Origin: Agrobacterium albertimagni AOL15
GTDB lineage: Bacteria > Pseudomonadota > Alphaproteobacteria > Rhizobiales > Rhizobiaceae
Assembly: GCF_000300855.1 (NCBI RefSeq)
Contig: NZ_ALJF01000025.1
Location: 1-43,072, forward strand
Direction: 5' to 3'
DNA length: 43,072 bases
Shown here: piece after piece, positions 17,126 to 24,368 of the stretch
How the letters are laid out: every line of letters starts with the position of its first letter
Position numbering within the stretch: position 1 is the stretch's first letter
Program-made: the position numbers and the translations under genes
The notes under the pieces: model-generated
What the model was told of the DNA's origin: nothing
Databases searched by the model: none
Seen by the model: the letters and a program-made list of their open reading frames with translations, nothing else

Positions 17126-17294
17126 GATCGTGATCTCCTGTCTGCGCAGAACCGGCGAGCCGGTCTTGTCTGGCAGGGCAACGCGCAATTGCGTCTGCCG
17201 GTTCCGCTCGGGCGCCGCACCTGCGACGTCTCCACCCTTGACTTTAAAGGTCATCGAGACGACTTCATGACCAAACGCGCCAGGAGGTTCCGTC

Positions 17295-18050
17295 ATGAGT
17301 GCAGAGGCCCGCACCACCATCGATCAGTCCGAAGTCGACCGCTTTTCCGCAATGGCGGCCGAGTGGTGGGATCCAACCGGCAAATTCAAGCCGCTGCACA
17401 AGATCAATCCGGTGCGCCTCGCCTATATCAGGGACAAGGTGGTCGAGCATTACGGCCGCGATCCGAAGAGTCCCCGCCCGCTGGAAGGGCTGCGTGTCCT
17501 CGACATCGGTTGCGGCGGCGGCCTTCTGTCCGAACCCGTTGCCCGCATGGGCGCGAGCGTGCTCGGCGCCGACGCTTCAGAGAAGAACATCAAGATCGCC
17601 ATGACCCACTCCGCCCAGAGCGGCGTCGATGTCGATTACCGTGCCGTGACGGCCGAAGCGCTCGCGGCTCAGGTCGAGACCTTCGACATCGTACTGAACA
17701 TGGAAGTCGTCGAGCATGTTGCCGACGTCGATTTCTTCCTCTCGACCTGCGCCTCCATGGTTCGCCCCGGCGGCCTGATGCTCGTCTCCACCATCAATCG
17801 GACGCTGAAAGCCGCAGCCCTTGCCATCGTCGGCGCCGAATATGTCCTGCGCTGGCTGCCCCGCGGCACCCATCAATACGAGAAGCTGGTCCGTCCCGAG
17901 GAAATCGAACGGCCCCTCTCGGCAAACGGCATGCAGATCCTCGAAACCAAGGGTGTCTTCTTCAATCCACTTCAGAACCAGTGGAATCTCTCGGCAGACA
18001 TCGATGTGAATTACATGATGCTGGCGAGACGCCCGGGATCGGCGACATGA
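17295..18050 (+). CDS. ubiG: UbiG, ubiquinone O-methyltransferase
   Basis: A 251-residue SAM-dependent enzyme that makes both O-methylations in ubiquinone synthesis (2-polyprenyl-6-hydroxyphenol and 3-demethylubiquinol methylation). The Rossmann motif DIGCGGGLLSEP is at about 71, with the typical FSAMAAEWWDP entry near the N-terminus and MEVVEHV in the middle. AGGAGG lies six bases before the ATG. Its stop overlaps the next start (ATGA). In relatives I remember ubiG lying next to lysC; here three genes lie between them. Confidence 0.97.
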   Translation: MSAEARTTIDQSEVDRFSAMAAEWWDPTGKFKPLHKINPVRLAYIRDKVVEHYGRDPKSPRPLEGLRVLDIGCGGGLLSEPVARMGASVLGADASEKNIKIAMTHSAQSGVDVDYRAVTAEALAAQVETFDIVLNMEVVEHVADVDFFLSTCASMVRPGGLMLVSTINRTLKAAALAIVGAEYVLRWLPRGTHQYEKLVRPEEIERPLSANGMQILETKGVFFNPLQNQWNLSADIDVNYMMLARRPGSAT

Positions 18051-18598
18051 CGGCGCCGCAGACGATCATCGACTTCTGGCTCCGCCACGGCCCGGAAGCC
18101 TGGTTCTCACGCAACGAAGCGCTCGACGCCGAAATCGCAGCGGACTATGCCGAGCTGCATTTCCAGGCCTCGCGCAACGAACTGTCGGATTGGCAGGAGA
18201 CCCCGGAGGGCACCCTCGCCCTCCTTCTGCTGCTCGACCAGTTTCCGCGCAATCTCTTTCGCGGCAGCGCGCATTCCTATGCAACCGATCCGCTTGCCCG
18301 AACGATTGCGCATCACGCGTTGGCCAAGGGTTTCGACAAGCAAGTCGAGCCGATCCTGCGGCCCTTTATCTACCTGCCCTTCGAACACTCGGAAGACATG
18401 GAAGACCAGCGCTACAGCGTCTCGCTTTTCGAGAAGCACCGCGACGAGACCGGGGACGCAGAAGCGCTGAAATGGGCCGTTCTGCATCTGGATCTGATTG
18501 AGCGCTTCGGTCGCTTTCCACACCGCAACGCCGCTCTTGGCCGCAAGACAACGCCCGAAGAGCAGGCCTATCTCGACGAAGACGGTTTCAAGGGCTAA
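18047..18598 (+). CDS. DUF924 family protein
   Basis: 183 residues; a widespread family of unknown function with a tetratricopeptide-like all-helical fold. The conserved FWLRHGPEAWF, LLLLDQFPRNLFRG and YLPFEHSEDMEDQ pieces are all present and the length is normal. The ATG overlaps the ubiG stop by four bases, so the two are translationally coupled. A much longer in-frame extension inside ubiG is ignored. Confidence 0.9.
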   Translation: MTAPQTIIDFWLRHGPEAWFSRNEALDAEIAADYAELHFQASRNELSDWQETPEGTLALLLLLDQFPRNLFRGSAHSYATDPLARTIAHHALAKGFDKQVEPILRPFIYLPFEHSEDMEDQRYSVSLFEKHRDETGDAEALKWAVLHLDLIERFGRFPHRNAALGRKTTPEEQAYLDEDGFKG

Positions 18599-18606
18599 GC
18601 CCTTGA

Positions 18607-19191
18607 TCAGACGGGCAAGGCTTTGACGGCTGACATCAGATCGGCCTGCGCTTCGAGATTTTCGGCGGTCAGCTGCTTGATGCGCTCTCGATTGACGAGA
18701 TAGGGGCCACCGTCGGCGGTGAAGGCACTTTTGAAACTGAAGGCGTCCGGACAAGGCCCCTGATCTGCCAGAAGCTCGAAGCGCCGCACTGCCTCGCTCC
18801 AGCCGGGTGTCTCTCCCGCCTTGACCCAGAAGAGCACCAAAGGCGGCCAGCCCTGTCGCTCGTTCCACTGACGCGCATGCTTCAGGGCATCCGCATGCAC
18901 CCCTGCATAGGTGAAAGCGACAAGGCACTCGATATCGAGCCATAGCGAGAGTGACGACACACCGCTGTCTCGACCGATCTCCCTCAGAAAGCGTGGAAAA
19001 ACCTGTTCGCCCCAGCTTTCAGGCCCTGGCTCACCCGCATAGCCCGAGCGACCGACAAAACCGGCCGCACGGCTTGCAGCCTCGAAGTTGAACGGTTCTC
19101 TGAGCGAAAATCCCTGCACAGACCCCGTAAGATAAGCCTCCGTATGGACGCCGAAATTATAGATCGCGAGATGATGCGAGGCGGTCGTCAA
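18607..19191 (-). CDS. DUF3291 domain protein
   Basis: 194 residues of a family of unknown function (HLAIYNFGVH start; FEAASRAAGFVGRSGY; LSLWLDIECLVAFTYAG; LVLFWVKAGETP), with a dimeric alpha/beta-barrel-like look. No ATG is available near the N-terminus. The best start is TTG at 19191, which overlaps the stop of the DUF1178 gene as TTGA; no clear ribosome-binding site is seen, so re-initiation after the upstream stop is likely. It is last in the minus-strand group grxC, nitrilase, DUF1178, DUF3291, and eight bases from the convergent DUF924 gene. Confidence 0.82.
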   Translation of the reverse strand: MTTASHHLAIYNFGVHTEAYLTGSVQGFSLREPFNFEAASRAAGFVGRSGYAGEPGPESWGEQVFPRFLREIGRDSGVSSLSLWLDIECLVAFTYAGVHADALKHARQWNERQGWPPLVLFWVKAGETPGWSEAVRRFELLADQGPCPDAFSFKSAFTADGGPYLVNRERIKQLTAENLEAQADLMSAVKALPV

Positions 19192-19616
19192 TTCACGTCA
19201 TCAGGCAGGACCGGCAGCGGCGCGATCTCGATCCCTTCCTCGATCAGCGATTTGACCTCGACGGGCGAGGCCTGGCCGATGATGCCGCGGGCTTCTGCCT
19301 CGCCATAGTGGATCTTGCGGGCTTCCTCGGGAAACTTCTCGCCGACATCCTCGCTGCTCGCGCGGATCTCCCGGATCGCCTCCTTGAGCTTGACGAAGGC
19401 CTGCTTCTGTACCTCGGAGACGGCAAGCGCCTGGGTCTCTTCCTTCTGACGGGCGGTCGAGACGGCCGGTGCCATCAGCACCTTGCCCACCTCGGCCGAT
19501 CCGCAGACGGGGCAGGTCAGGTAACCCGAAGCCTTCTGCCGGTCGAATTCGGCACTCTCCGAAAACCACCCTTCGAATTCGTGGGCTTTTTCGCAGCACA
19601 GCGAATAGCGGATCAA
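19188..19616 (-). CDS. DUF1178 family protein with zinc-ribbon-like pair
   Basis: 142 residues. The family is common in alphaproteobacteria and its function is unknown. The N-terminus (IRYSLCCEKAHEFEGWFSES) and the CPVCGS motif at about 32-36 are hallmarks; the early Cys residues with CPVC suggest a metal-binding knuckle. The rest is helical. A longer in-frame version begins at 19703, but the family start is at the TTG at 19616, with GGGAGG about nine bases upstream, and this TTG overlaps the stop of the nitrilase gene (TTGA). Confidence 0.87.
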   Translation of the reverse strand: MIRYSLCCEKAHEFEGWFSESAEFDRQKASGYLTCPVCGSAEVGKVLMAPAVSTARQKEETQALAVSEVQKQAFVKLKEAIREIRASSEDVGEKFPEEARKIHYGEAEARGIIGQASPVEVKSLIEEGIEIAPLPVLPDDVN

Positions 19617-20470
19617 ACCGTAACGCCTCCCTTGGCGAGGACAGGCGCGATGTCGAGCGCAAAGTCGCGACCGTTCTTCAGGTTCGGGATCTTCGCCCGG
19701 CAAGCCTTCACGGCCTCGAGATCGATCTCGGCGACAACAACGTCCTCGCCCGTGCCACCGGCCGACGCCAGCACCTTGCCCCAGGGCCCGACGATCATCG
19801 AATGACCGAAGGTCTCGCGCCCATCTTCATGCACGCCCGCCTGGGCGGCCGAAATGACATAGGCACCGTTTTCGATCGCGCGGGCACGAAGCAGGATCTC
19901 CCAATGCGCCTCGCCGGTCTGCTTGGTAAAGGCGGCCGGCGTCGTCAGGATCTGCGCACCCGCCATGGCTTCCGCCCGGAAGAGATGCGGGAAGCGCACG
20001 TCGTAGCAGACGCCGAAGCCGAGCTTGGCAAATGGCAGATCGGCGACAACAGCCCTCTCGCCCGGCCGGTAGACCGCGCTTTCACGCCAGCTCTCGCCAT
20101 TGTCGAGATCGACGTCGAACATGTGGATCTTGTCGTAGGAGGTGATCTTCTTGCCGTCAGGCCCGAACAGAAAGGCCCGGTTGGCGATCTTGCCGTCGGC
20201 CAGCTTGATCGCGGTCGAGCCGACATGCAGATGGATGCCAAGCTCCTTGGCGAGCTCCGACGCCTTTTTGACAATGAGATCGGTCTCTTCGTCGCGCAAC
20301 ACGGCGGCAAGACCGGCGCGATCCTTCTGCACCGCGCCCGTCATTTCCGGCGTCTGGACATAGATCGCCCCGCGGCGGGCAGCCTCGCGCACGAGCCGCG
20401 CCATGCTTTCGGCATTCTTCTCCGGATCGACCCCGGAGCACATCTGGACGGCGGCAGCCTTGAATACCAT
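19613..20470 (-). CDS. carbon-nitrogen hydrolase, Nit1-like amidase
   Basis: About 285 residues of the nitrilase superfamily. The catalytic triad is visible: Glu42 in TPEMTG, Lys114 in YDKIHMFDVD and Cys155 in GVCYDVRFP. YDKIHMFD and YDVRFPHLFR are typical of Nit1/NIT2 enzymes, which hydrolyse deaminated glutathione or related omega-amides; the exact substrate is inference. A TTG two codons upstream (20476) is in frame and better spaced from AAGGA, so it may be the real start; I chose the ATG. It lies 13 bases downstream of the grxC stop, so a link with glutathione chemistry is plausible. Confidence 0.9.
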   Translation of the reverse strand: MVFKAAAVQMCSGVDPEKNAESMARLVREAARRGAIYVQTPEMTGAVQKDRAGLAAVLRDEETDLIVKKASELAKELGIHLHVGSTAIKLADGKIANRAFLFGPDGKKITSYDKIHMFDVDLDNGESWRESAVYRPGERAVVADLPFAKLGFGVCYDVRFPHLFRAEAMAGAQILTTPAAFTKQTGEAHWEILLRARAIENGAYVISAAQAGVHEDGRETFGHSMIVGPWGKVLASAGGTGEDVVVAEIDLEAVKACRAKIPNLKNGRDFALDIAPVLAKGGVTV

Positions 20471-20483
20471 GACCAATCAGTCC

Positions 20484-20738
20484 TTAGTTTGCGAGAAGCG
20501 GATCGAGCTTGCCGGCCCGGTCGAGCGCATGCAGGTCATCACAGCCGCCGACATGCTGGCTGCCGATGAAGATCTGCGGGAAGGTGTTGCGGCCGGACTT
20601 GGCGATCATTTCCTCACGCAGTTCCGGCTTGCCTGTCGCGTCATGCTCGACATAGCCGACGCCCTTCTTATCGAGCAGCGCCTTGGCGCTGGCACAGTAG
20701 CCGCAGAATTGCCGTGTGTAGATCGTGACGTCAGCCAT
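20484..20738 (-). CDS. grxC: glutaredoxin 3
   Basis: An 84-residue small thiol-disulfide enzyme, reduced by glutathione, for ribonucleotide reductase and protein disulfides. The active site CGYC is at residues 12-15, then TFPQIFI with the cis-proline (about 55) and GGCDDL, the glutathione-binding turn. The ATG at 20738 has GGAG six bases ahead; a longer in-frame start at 20813 is discarded. It is immediately upstream of the nitrilase-like gene. Confidence 0.95.
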   Translation of the reverse strand: MADVTIYTRQFCGYCASAKALLDKKGVGYVEHDATGKPELREEMIAKSGRNTFPQIFIGSQHVGGCDDLHALDRAGKLDPLLAN

Positions 20739-20784
20739 GAAGTTCTCCGCCGGAAAGCGTCGGGTAGACAGGGGTTTGGTCCCC

Positions 20785-21561
20785 TCATATAGGCCCGGCA
20801 AGTGCCCTTGCAAAGGTCAAAACAGTGACATCCTGAGCGCCTGCCTTTTTCAGGGCAGTCGTCGCCGCACTGACCGTCGCCCCCGTCGTGTAGACATCGT
20901 CGACCAGCACCAGACGCTTGCCGAAGACGTGATCCTGTCGTGCGTCCGGCACCTCGAAGGCACCGCGCACGTTGAGCGAACGCTGGTTCGCCGTCAGGCC
21001 CACCTGTTGCTGCGTGCGCTTCCGCCGCACCAGCACGTCCGCGAGAAAGGGTTTGCCCGATTGCCGCGCCAAATGCCGCGCCAGCTCCGCCGATTGGTTG
21101 AACATGCGCCGAAACATCCGCATTCGGTGCAGAGGCACGCAGACGATGGCGTCCGCGGCGGCAATTTCCGGAAAGGCTGCCCGCAGCATCCAACCGGCCA
21201 TCATTGGCGCCAGATCCACCCGATCACGATACTTGAGATCATGCACCAGATGCCGTGCCACCCCCTCGTGGAGGGCGACCGAGCGCAGGCGATCGAAGAC
21301 CGGCGGATGGGCGATCGCCTGTGGTGAAACCATCCCCTCACCCGGATCATGGGCGAACGGCAGACCGAGAACAGGGCAAAAGGGCTTGTCGATCAGCCGC
21401 ATACCGCCCCAGCACGCGGCACAGAGCGCATGATGGCTGGCGACACGGGCATGGCAATGAGCACAGGCCGGTGGATAGATGAGATGAAACAGCCCGCGCA
21501 GCGCCGATCCGGCATGATGCCGGCTGACGGATGCGCTTTTCTGCACTAAATGAGCCCACAT
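20785..21561 (-). CDS. comF: ComF family phosphoribosyltransferase-like protein
   Basis: 258 residues. An N-terminal zinc-ribbon-like piece (CAHCHARV and CAACWG, about 33-55) is followed by a type I phosphoribosyltransferase-like domain with the PRPP loop LVLVDDVYTTGAT (about 215). ComF-type proteins have been linked to DNA uptake and repair; the reaction is not established. The ATG at 21561 is taken, though no clear ribosome-binding site is seen. It is head-to-head with the methyltransferase gene at 21631. Confidence 0.9.
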   Translation of the reverse strand: MWAHLVQKSASVSRHHAGSALRGLFHLIYPPACAHCHARVASHHALCAACWGGMRLIDKPFCPVLGLPFAHDPGEGMVSPQAIAHPPVFDRLRSVALHEGVARHLVHDLKYRDRVDLAPMMAGWMLRAAFPEIAAADAIVCVPLHRMRMFRRMFNQSAELARHLARQSGKPFLADVLVRRKRTQQQVGLTANQRSLNVRGAFEVPDARQDHVFGKRLVLVDDVYTTGATVSAATTALKKAGAQDVTVLTFARALAGPI

Positions 21562-21630
21562 GCATCGACTTTACGCTCGCTCGGGCGTTCGGCCAATGCC
21601 GGAACAAGGCTGCAATCCAGGATTCCCGCC

Positions 21631-22515
21631 ATGAACGAGATTTTCGACGAAGCCCTGATCGCCCGCAACCGTGCGCGTGCCATGGCCCGCAACGCGGCCG
21701 GCAGCGATTTTCTGCTGGAATTGGCCGCTCGCGAACTCGCCGACCGCCTGTCGCTGGTCGAGCGGCGTTTCGACGATGCGGTCGAACTCTTCGGCGGGAC
21801 CGGGCTGACCGCAAGGGCGGCACTCGCAACCGGCAAGATCGGCGCTCTCAGGCGCATCGAAACCGATGCCAGTTTCGGCGAAGCGGAGAACCCGGTCACC
21901 GTCTCCGGTTACGAAAGCGTGCCGCTCGAGCCGCAATCGGTAAACCTTATTCTCTCGCCGCTCTCGCTGCACCTCACCAATGACACGCCCGGCATGCTGA
22001 TCCAGATGCGCCGTGCGCTGAAACCCGACGGCCTGCTGCTTGCCGCCATGCCAGGTTCAGGAACGCTTTCCGAATTGCGCGAGGTTTTGCTGGCGGCCGA
22101 AACGGAGATCTATGGCGGTGCAAGCCCCCGCGTCATCCCCTTCGCCGACATAAGGGACATCGGCTCGCTCTTGCAGCGCGCGGGGTTTGCCCTTCCCGTC
22201 ATCGACGAGGAAAGCTTCACCGTCCGCTATGATCACATCTTCGCGCTGATGCGGGACCTCAAGGCCATGGGCATGGCAAATCCGCTCTTGGGACGCAGCC
22301 GTCGCCCCGTCTCGCGCAAGTTTTTCCTTCGAGCAGCGGAACTCTATGCCGAACGATTCGCTGATCCGGATGGCCGCATCCGCGCCACCTTCTCGATCGT
22401 CTTCCTATCGGGATGGGCCCCGCATGAGAGCCAGCAGAAGCCGCTGAAGCCCGGTTCTGCAAAGATGCGCCTCGCCGATGCGCTCGATCCAGCGCGGCGA
22501 CAAGATCAGCCCTGA
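21631..22515 (+). CDS. SAM-dependent methyltransferase-fold protein, NDUFAF5-like
   Basis: 294 residues. MNEIFDEALIARNRARA at the start and the LSLHLTNDTPGMLIQMRRALKPDG segment are typical of the alphaproteobacterial family related to mitochondrial NDUFAF5, a complex I assembly factor that hydroxylates an arginine in the NDUFS7 subunit. The SAM-loop region (about 50-60, ELFGGTGLTARA) is present. A role in respiratory complex I here is inference from the homology. A longer in-frame start at 21550 exists; the ATG at 21631 matches the family start. Confidence 0.85.
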   Translation: MNEIFDEALIARNRARAMARNAAGSDFLLELAARELADRLSLVERRFDDAVELFGGTGLTARAALATGKIGALRRIETDASFGEAENPVTVSGYESVPLEPQSVNLILSPLSLHLTNDTPGMLIQMRRALKPDGLLLAAMPGSGTLSELREVLLAAETEIYGGASPRVIPFADIRDIGSLLQRAGFALPVIDEESFTVRYDHIFALMRDLKAMGMANPLLGRSRRPVSRKFFLRAAELYAERFADPDGRIRATFSIVFLSGWAPHESQQKPLKPGSAKMRLADALDPARRQDQP

Positions 22516-22524
22516 CGGCGATCG

Positions 22525-22698
22525 TTACTTGTTCGCTTCGGTAAAGTGGGTTTCGACAGTGTTGAACGTGCTGAGAAGCGAGCCCGTGAACGCGCTGTAA
22601 CCGGAAAGCAGTGCCACGCTGATAATGGCGGCGATCAGACTGTATTCGACGGCGGTCGCGCCACGAAGGTCCGACATCAACTGGCGTAAAAGACGCAT
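22525..22698 (-). CDS. Flp/type IVb pilin precursor (orphan)
   Basis: 57 residues. A short basic leader (about 13 residues ending RG) is followed by the TadV/prepilin-peptidase cleavage pattern G/ATAVEY, then a hydrophobic helix (about 19-40), as in Flp pilins that build thin adhesive tad pili. AGGAG lies five bases before the ATG at 22698. No cpa/tad machinery is in the window, so assembly genes must be elsewhere. The stop is nine bases from the convergent methyltransferase gene. A small membrane protein gene lies just upstream on the same strand. Confidence 0.9.
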   Translation of the reverse strand: MRLLRQLMSDLRGATAVEYSLIAAIISVALLSGYSAFTGSLLSTFNTVETHFTEANK

Positions 22699-22755
22699 TC
22701 TCGCTCCTGACAGTCTGGATCCGAGATGGTTGCCCCCCGCCCCGGCCAATGGGAA

Positions 22756-23076
22756 TTAGCAGCCGGGGCCTGAGCCATAGCCGTCGATGATGCAGACGGA
22801 ACCCGGTGTCTTCTGAAGCACGCTGCGGCGGATCGTATACCGTTTGCCGCTCTCGTCCCTCGGGATCGACCCCGTGGTGATCATGTCGAACTCGTCAGGC
22901 TGGAAAGCCAGCGTCTTGCGGTCTGTCTTGGAGGCAAGCATGGGGGTCAAGACGAGCGAAAGGGCGATCGCAGCCGTGCCGAACAGCAAGGCGATATTCA
23001 AGACCCCGGTCCTGCCCGTTTTGATCGAAGACCGCTCTCGGGACCGTGCGGCCTTCCAGAAATCCTCGTTTACCAT
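22756..23076 (-). CDS. small single-span membrane protein of unknown function
   Basis: 106 residues that I do not recognise. A basic cytoplasmic start (about 1-23) is followed by one membrane segment (about 25-45, NIALLFGTAAIALSLVLTPML) and an outer part of about 60 residues ending in CIIDGYGSGPGC, whose two cysteines could pair. The ATG at 23076 has GGAG six bases ahead; a GTG four codons further up overlaps that site and is discarded. It is 57 bases upstream of the pilin gene on the same strand, so a shared transcript is likely. Confidence 0.75.
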   Translation of the reverse strand: MVNEDFWKAARSRERSSIKTGRTGVLNIALLFGTAAIALSLVLTPMLASKTDRKTLAFQPDEFDMITTGSIPRDESGKRYTIRRSVLQKTPGSVCIIDGYGSGPGC

Positions 23077-23134
23077 ATTACGCTCCACACACGTATCCGA
23101 CGCATGAACAGAGGGTATATTGCGGTAAGGGTTA

Positions 23135-23150
23135 TAAACTTTTGATTAAC
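23135..23150 (-). promoter_or_regulatory. candidate CtrA-like binding site
   Basis: On the minus strand GTTAA, seven bases, TTTA. The CtrA full site is TTAA, seven bases, TTAA(C), so one half is perfect and the other is off by one base. It lies about 60-75 bases before the small membrane-protein/pilin pair, in the most AT-rich stretch nearby. Pilin promoters in alphaproteobacteria are known CtrA targets. A chance match is possible. Confidence 0.35.
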
Positions 23151-23174
23151 GACGCGGCTTGGATCAGGCTTTTC

Positions 23175-23588
23175 TCAGAGAAGATCCTGAAGAACCGGAA
23201 TGAGCGGCTCGTCCGCCGGCGGCATCGGATACTCGCGAAGCGCCTTGGCCTTCACCCACTTGATCGCCTGCCCTTCCCGCCCCTGCGGAATGCCCTCGTA
23301 GCGGCGGCAGATATAGAGCGGCATCAACAGGTGAAACGTCTCGTAGGTGTGGCTCGCAAAGGTGAGCGGTGCGAGGCAGGCCACCTTGGTCTTGATCCCG
23401 AGCTCCTCCTCGAGTTCACGCACCAGAGTTTCCTCGGGCGTCTCGCCGGCTTCGACTTTGCCGCCGGGAAATTCCCAGAGGCCCGCCAGAGACTTTCCCT
23501 CGGGACGCTGGGCAAGCAGGATGCGATTGTCGGTATCGACGAGTGCACAGGCCGCGACCAGCAGGATGGGCTTCTTCACATCGCTCAT
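23175..23588 (-). CDS. mutT: MutT, 8-oxo-dGTP diphosphatase (Nudix)
   Basis: A 137-residue enzyme that removes oxidised dGTP from the nucleotide pool. The Nudix box (GGKVEAGETPEETLVRELEE followed by ELGI, about 38-60) has all the conserved Glu residues. ALREYPMPPADEPLIP near the end is typical of bacterial MutT. The ATG at 23588 overlaps the stop of the upstream GNAT gene (ATGA). A longer in-frame start at 23690 is ignored. Confidence 0.94.
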   Translation of the reverse strand: MSDVKKPILLVAACALVDTDNRILLAQRPEGKSLAGLWEFPGGKVEAGETPEETLVRELEEELGIKTKVACLAPLTFASHTYETFHLLMPLYICRRYEGIPQGREGQAIKWVKAKALREYPMPPADEPLIPVLQDLL

Positions 23589-24361
23589 GCGGAGGCCTTC
23601 CGCCAATAGGCATAACGATAGGCTTCCTCGAAGCCCATCTTGGTGTAGAGCGTCATCGCTTCCGTGTTGTCGGCAACCACCTGCAGCCAAGCGGTCCGCG
23701 CACCACGCATCCGGGCCCAGCGCAGTGCCGAGCTCAGGATCTCGATGCCGAGCCCCTGTCGACGGTGATCGGGACGGACAGCGAGCGACATGATGCCTGC
23801 AAGATCATTGTCCTGCACGCATAGAGCCGCCGCCAGCGCCCCCTTGACGGCGTCCTCAATCACGAAGAGGCCAGACGCCGGCTTGATGTTTCCAAGGATC
23901 TCCGCCAGCGCCGCCTTCAAACCAGGATCGCTGCCATGCACCGCGATATCGGCATCGACATAGCGACCGACATCCTGGGTCGGCAGATGGTCCAGTGTAT
24001 CCGGAAAAGTCATGCGCCCGAGATCGGCCGTCATGGTGACGACCTCCTCGAAGCATTCCCAGCCGTCGGAGGCCAGAAAGTCGATCAGAGGCCTCGGCGA
24101 AAGCGGGGTCTGCCGCACCAAAAGCGGTCGCCCATGCGCCTCGAAACGCTTGCCCGCCTTTTCGATCCGCAGCGCGATGTCGCGGCTATCGGAGGGATCG
24201 AGCGGCACGACGCAATTCAACCGCTTGCCGGGATGTCCTCCGGTCAGGCGCACCTGCCAGCTTCCGTCGAAAACGACGCTGCTCGCCGGCCAGGCTCTGA
24301 AACCGACGGCCTCAAGACGCCGCACCAGCGGCAGATTTGGATCACTTACCATTGCATGCAT
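23585..24361 (-). CDS. GNAT acetyltransferase with extra N-terminal domain
   Basis: About 258 residues. The C-terminal 120 residues are a GNAT fold with the acetyl-CoA loop LAVRPDHRRQGLGIEIL and the closing NTEAMTLYTKMGFEEAY. The first half (FRAWPASSVVFDGSW and GGHPGKRLNCVVPLDPSD) is a second domain of the kind seen in rhizobial proteins encoded between argJ and mutT; its function is unknown. The start is unclear: ATGs at 24361 and 24352 are both possible, with a GGAG about 11 bases before the first. It sits between argJ and mutT in one unit. Confidence 0.85.
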   Translation of the reverse strand: MHAMVSDPNLPLVRRLEAVGFRAWPASSVVFDGSWQVRLTGGHPGKRLNCVVPLDPSDSRDIALRIEKAGKRFEAHGRPLLVRQTPLSPRPLIDFLASDGWECFEEVVTMTADLGRMTFPDTLDHLPTQDVGRYVDADIAVHGSDPGLKAALAEILGNIKPASGLFVIEDAVKGALAAALCVQDNDLAGIMSLAVRPDHRRQGLGIEILSSALRWARMRGARTAWLQVVADNTEAMTLYTKMGFEEAYRYAYWRKASA

Positions 24362-24368
24362 TCGGGCA

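Noticed and set aside
16571..17320. Longer 249-residue form of the SH3 protein
   Set aside because: The extra 65 residues would bury the signal peptide, whereas the start at 17125 has a good ribosome-binding site and an exposed signal peptide.
17189..18598. 469-codon frame through ubiG into DUF924, suggesting a fusion
   Set aside because: The first two-thirds are out of frame with ubiG and encode no domain. The real DUF924 start is the ATG overlapping the ubiG stop.
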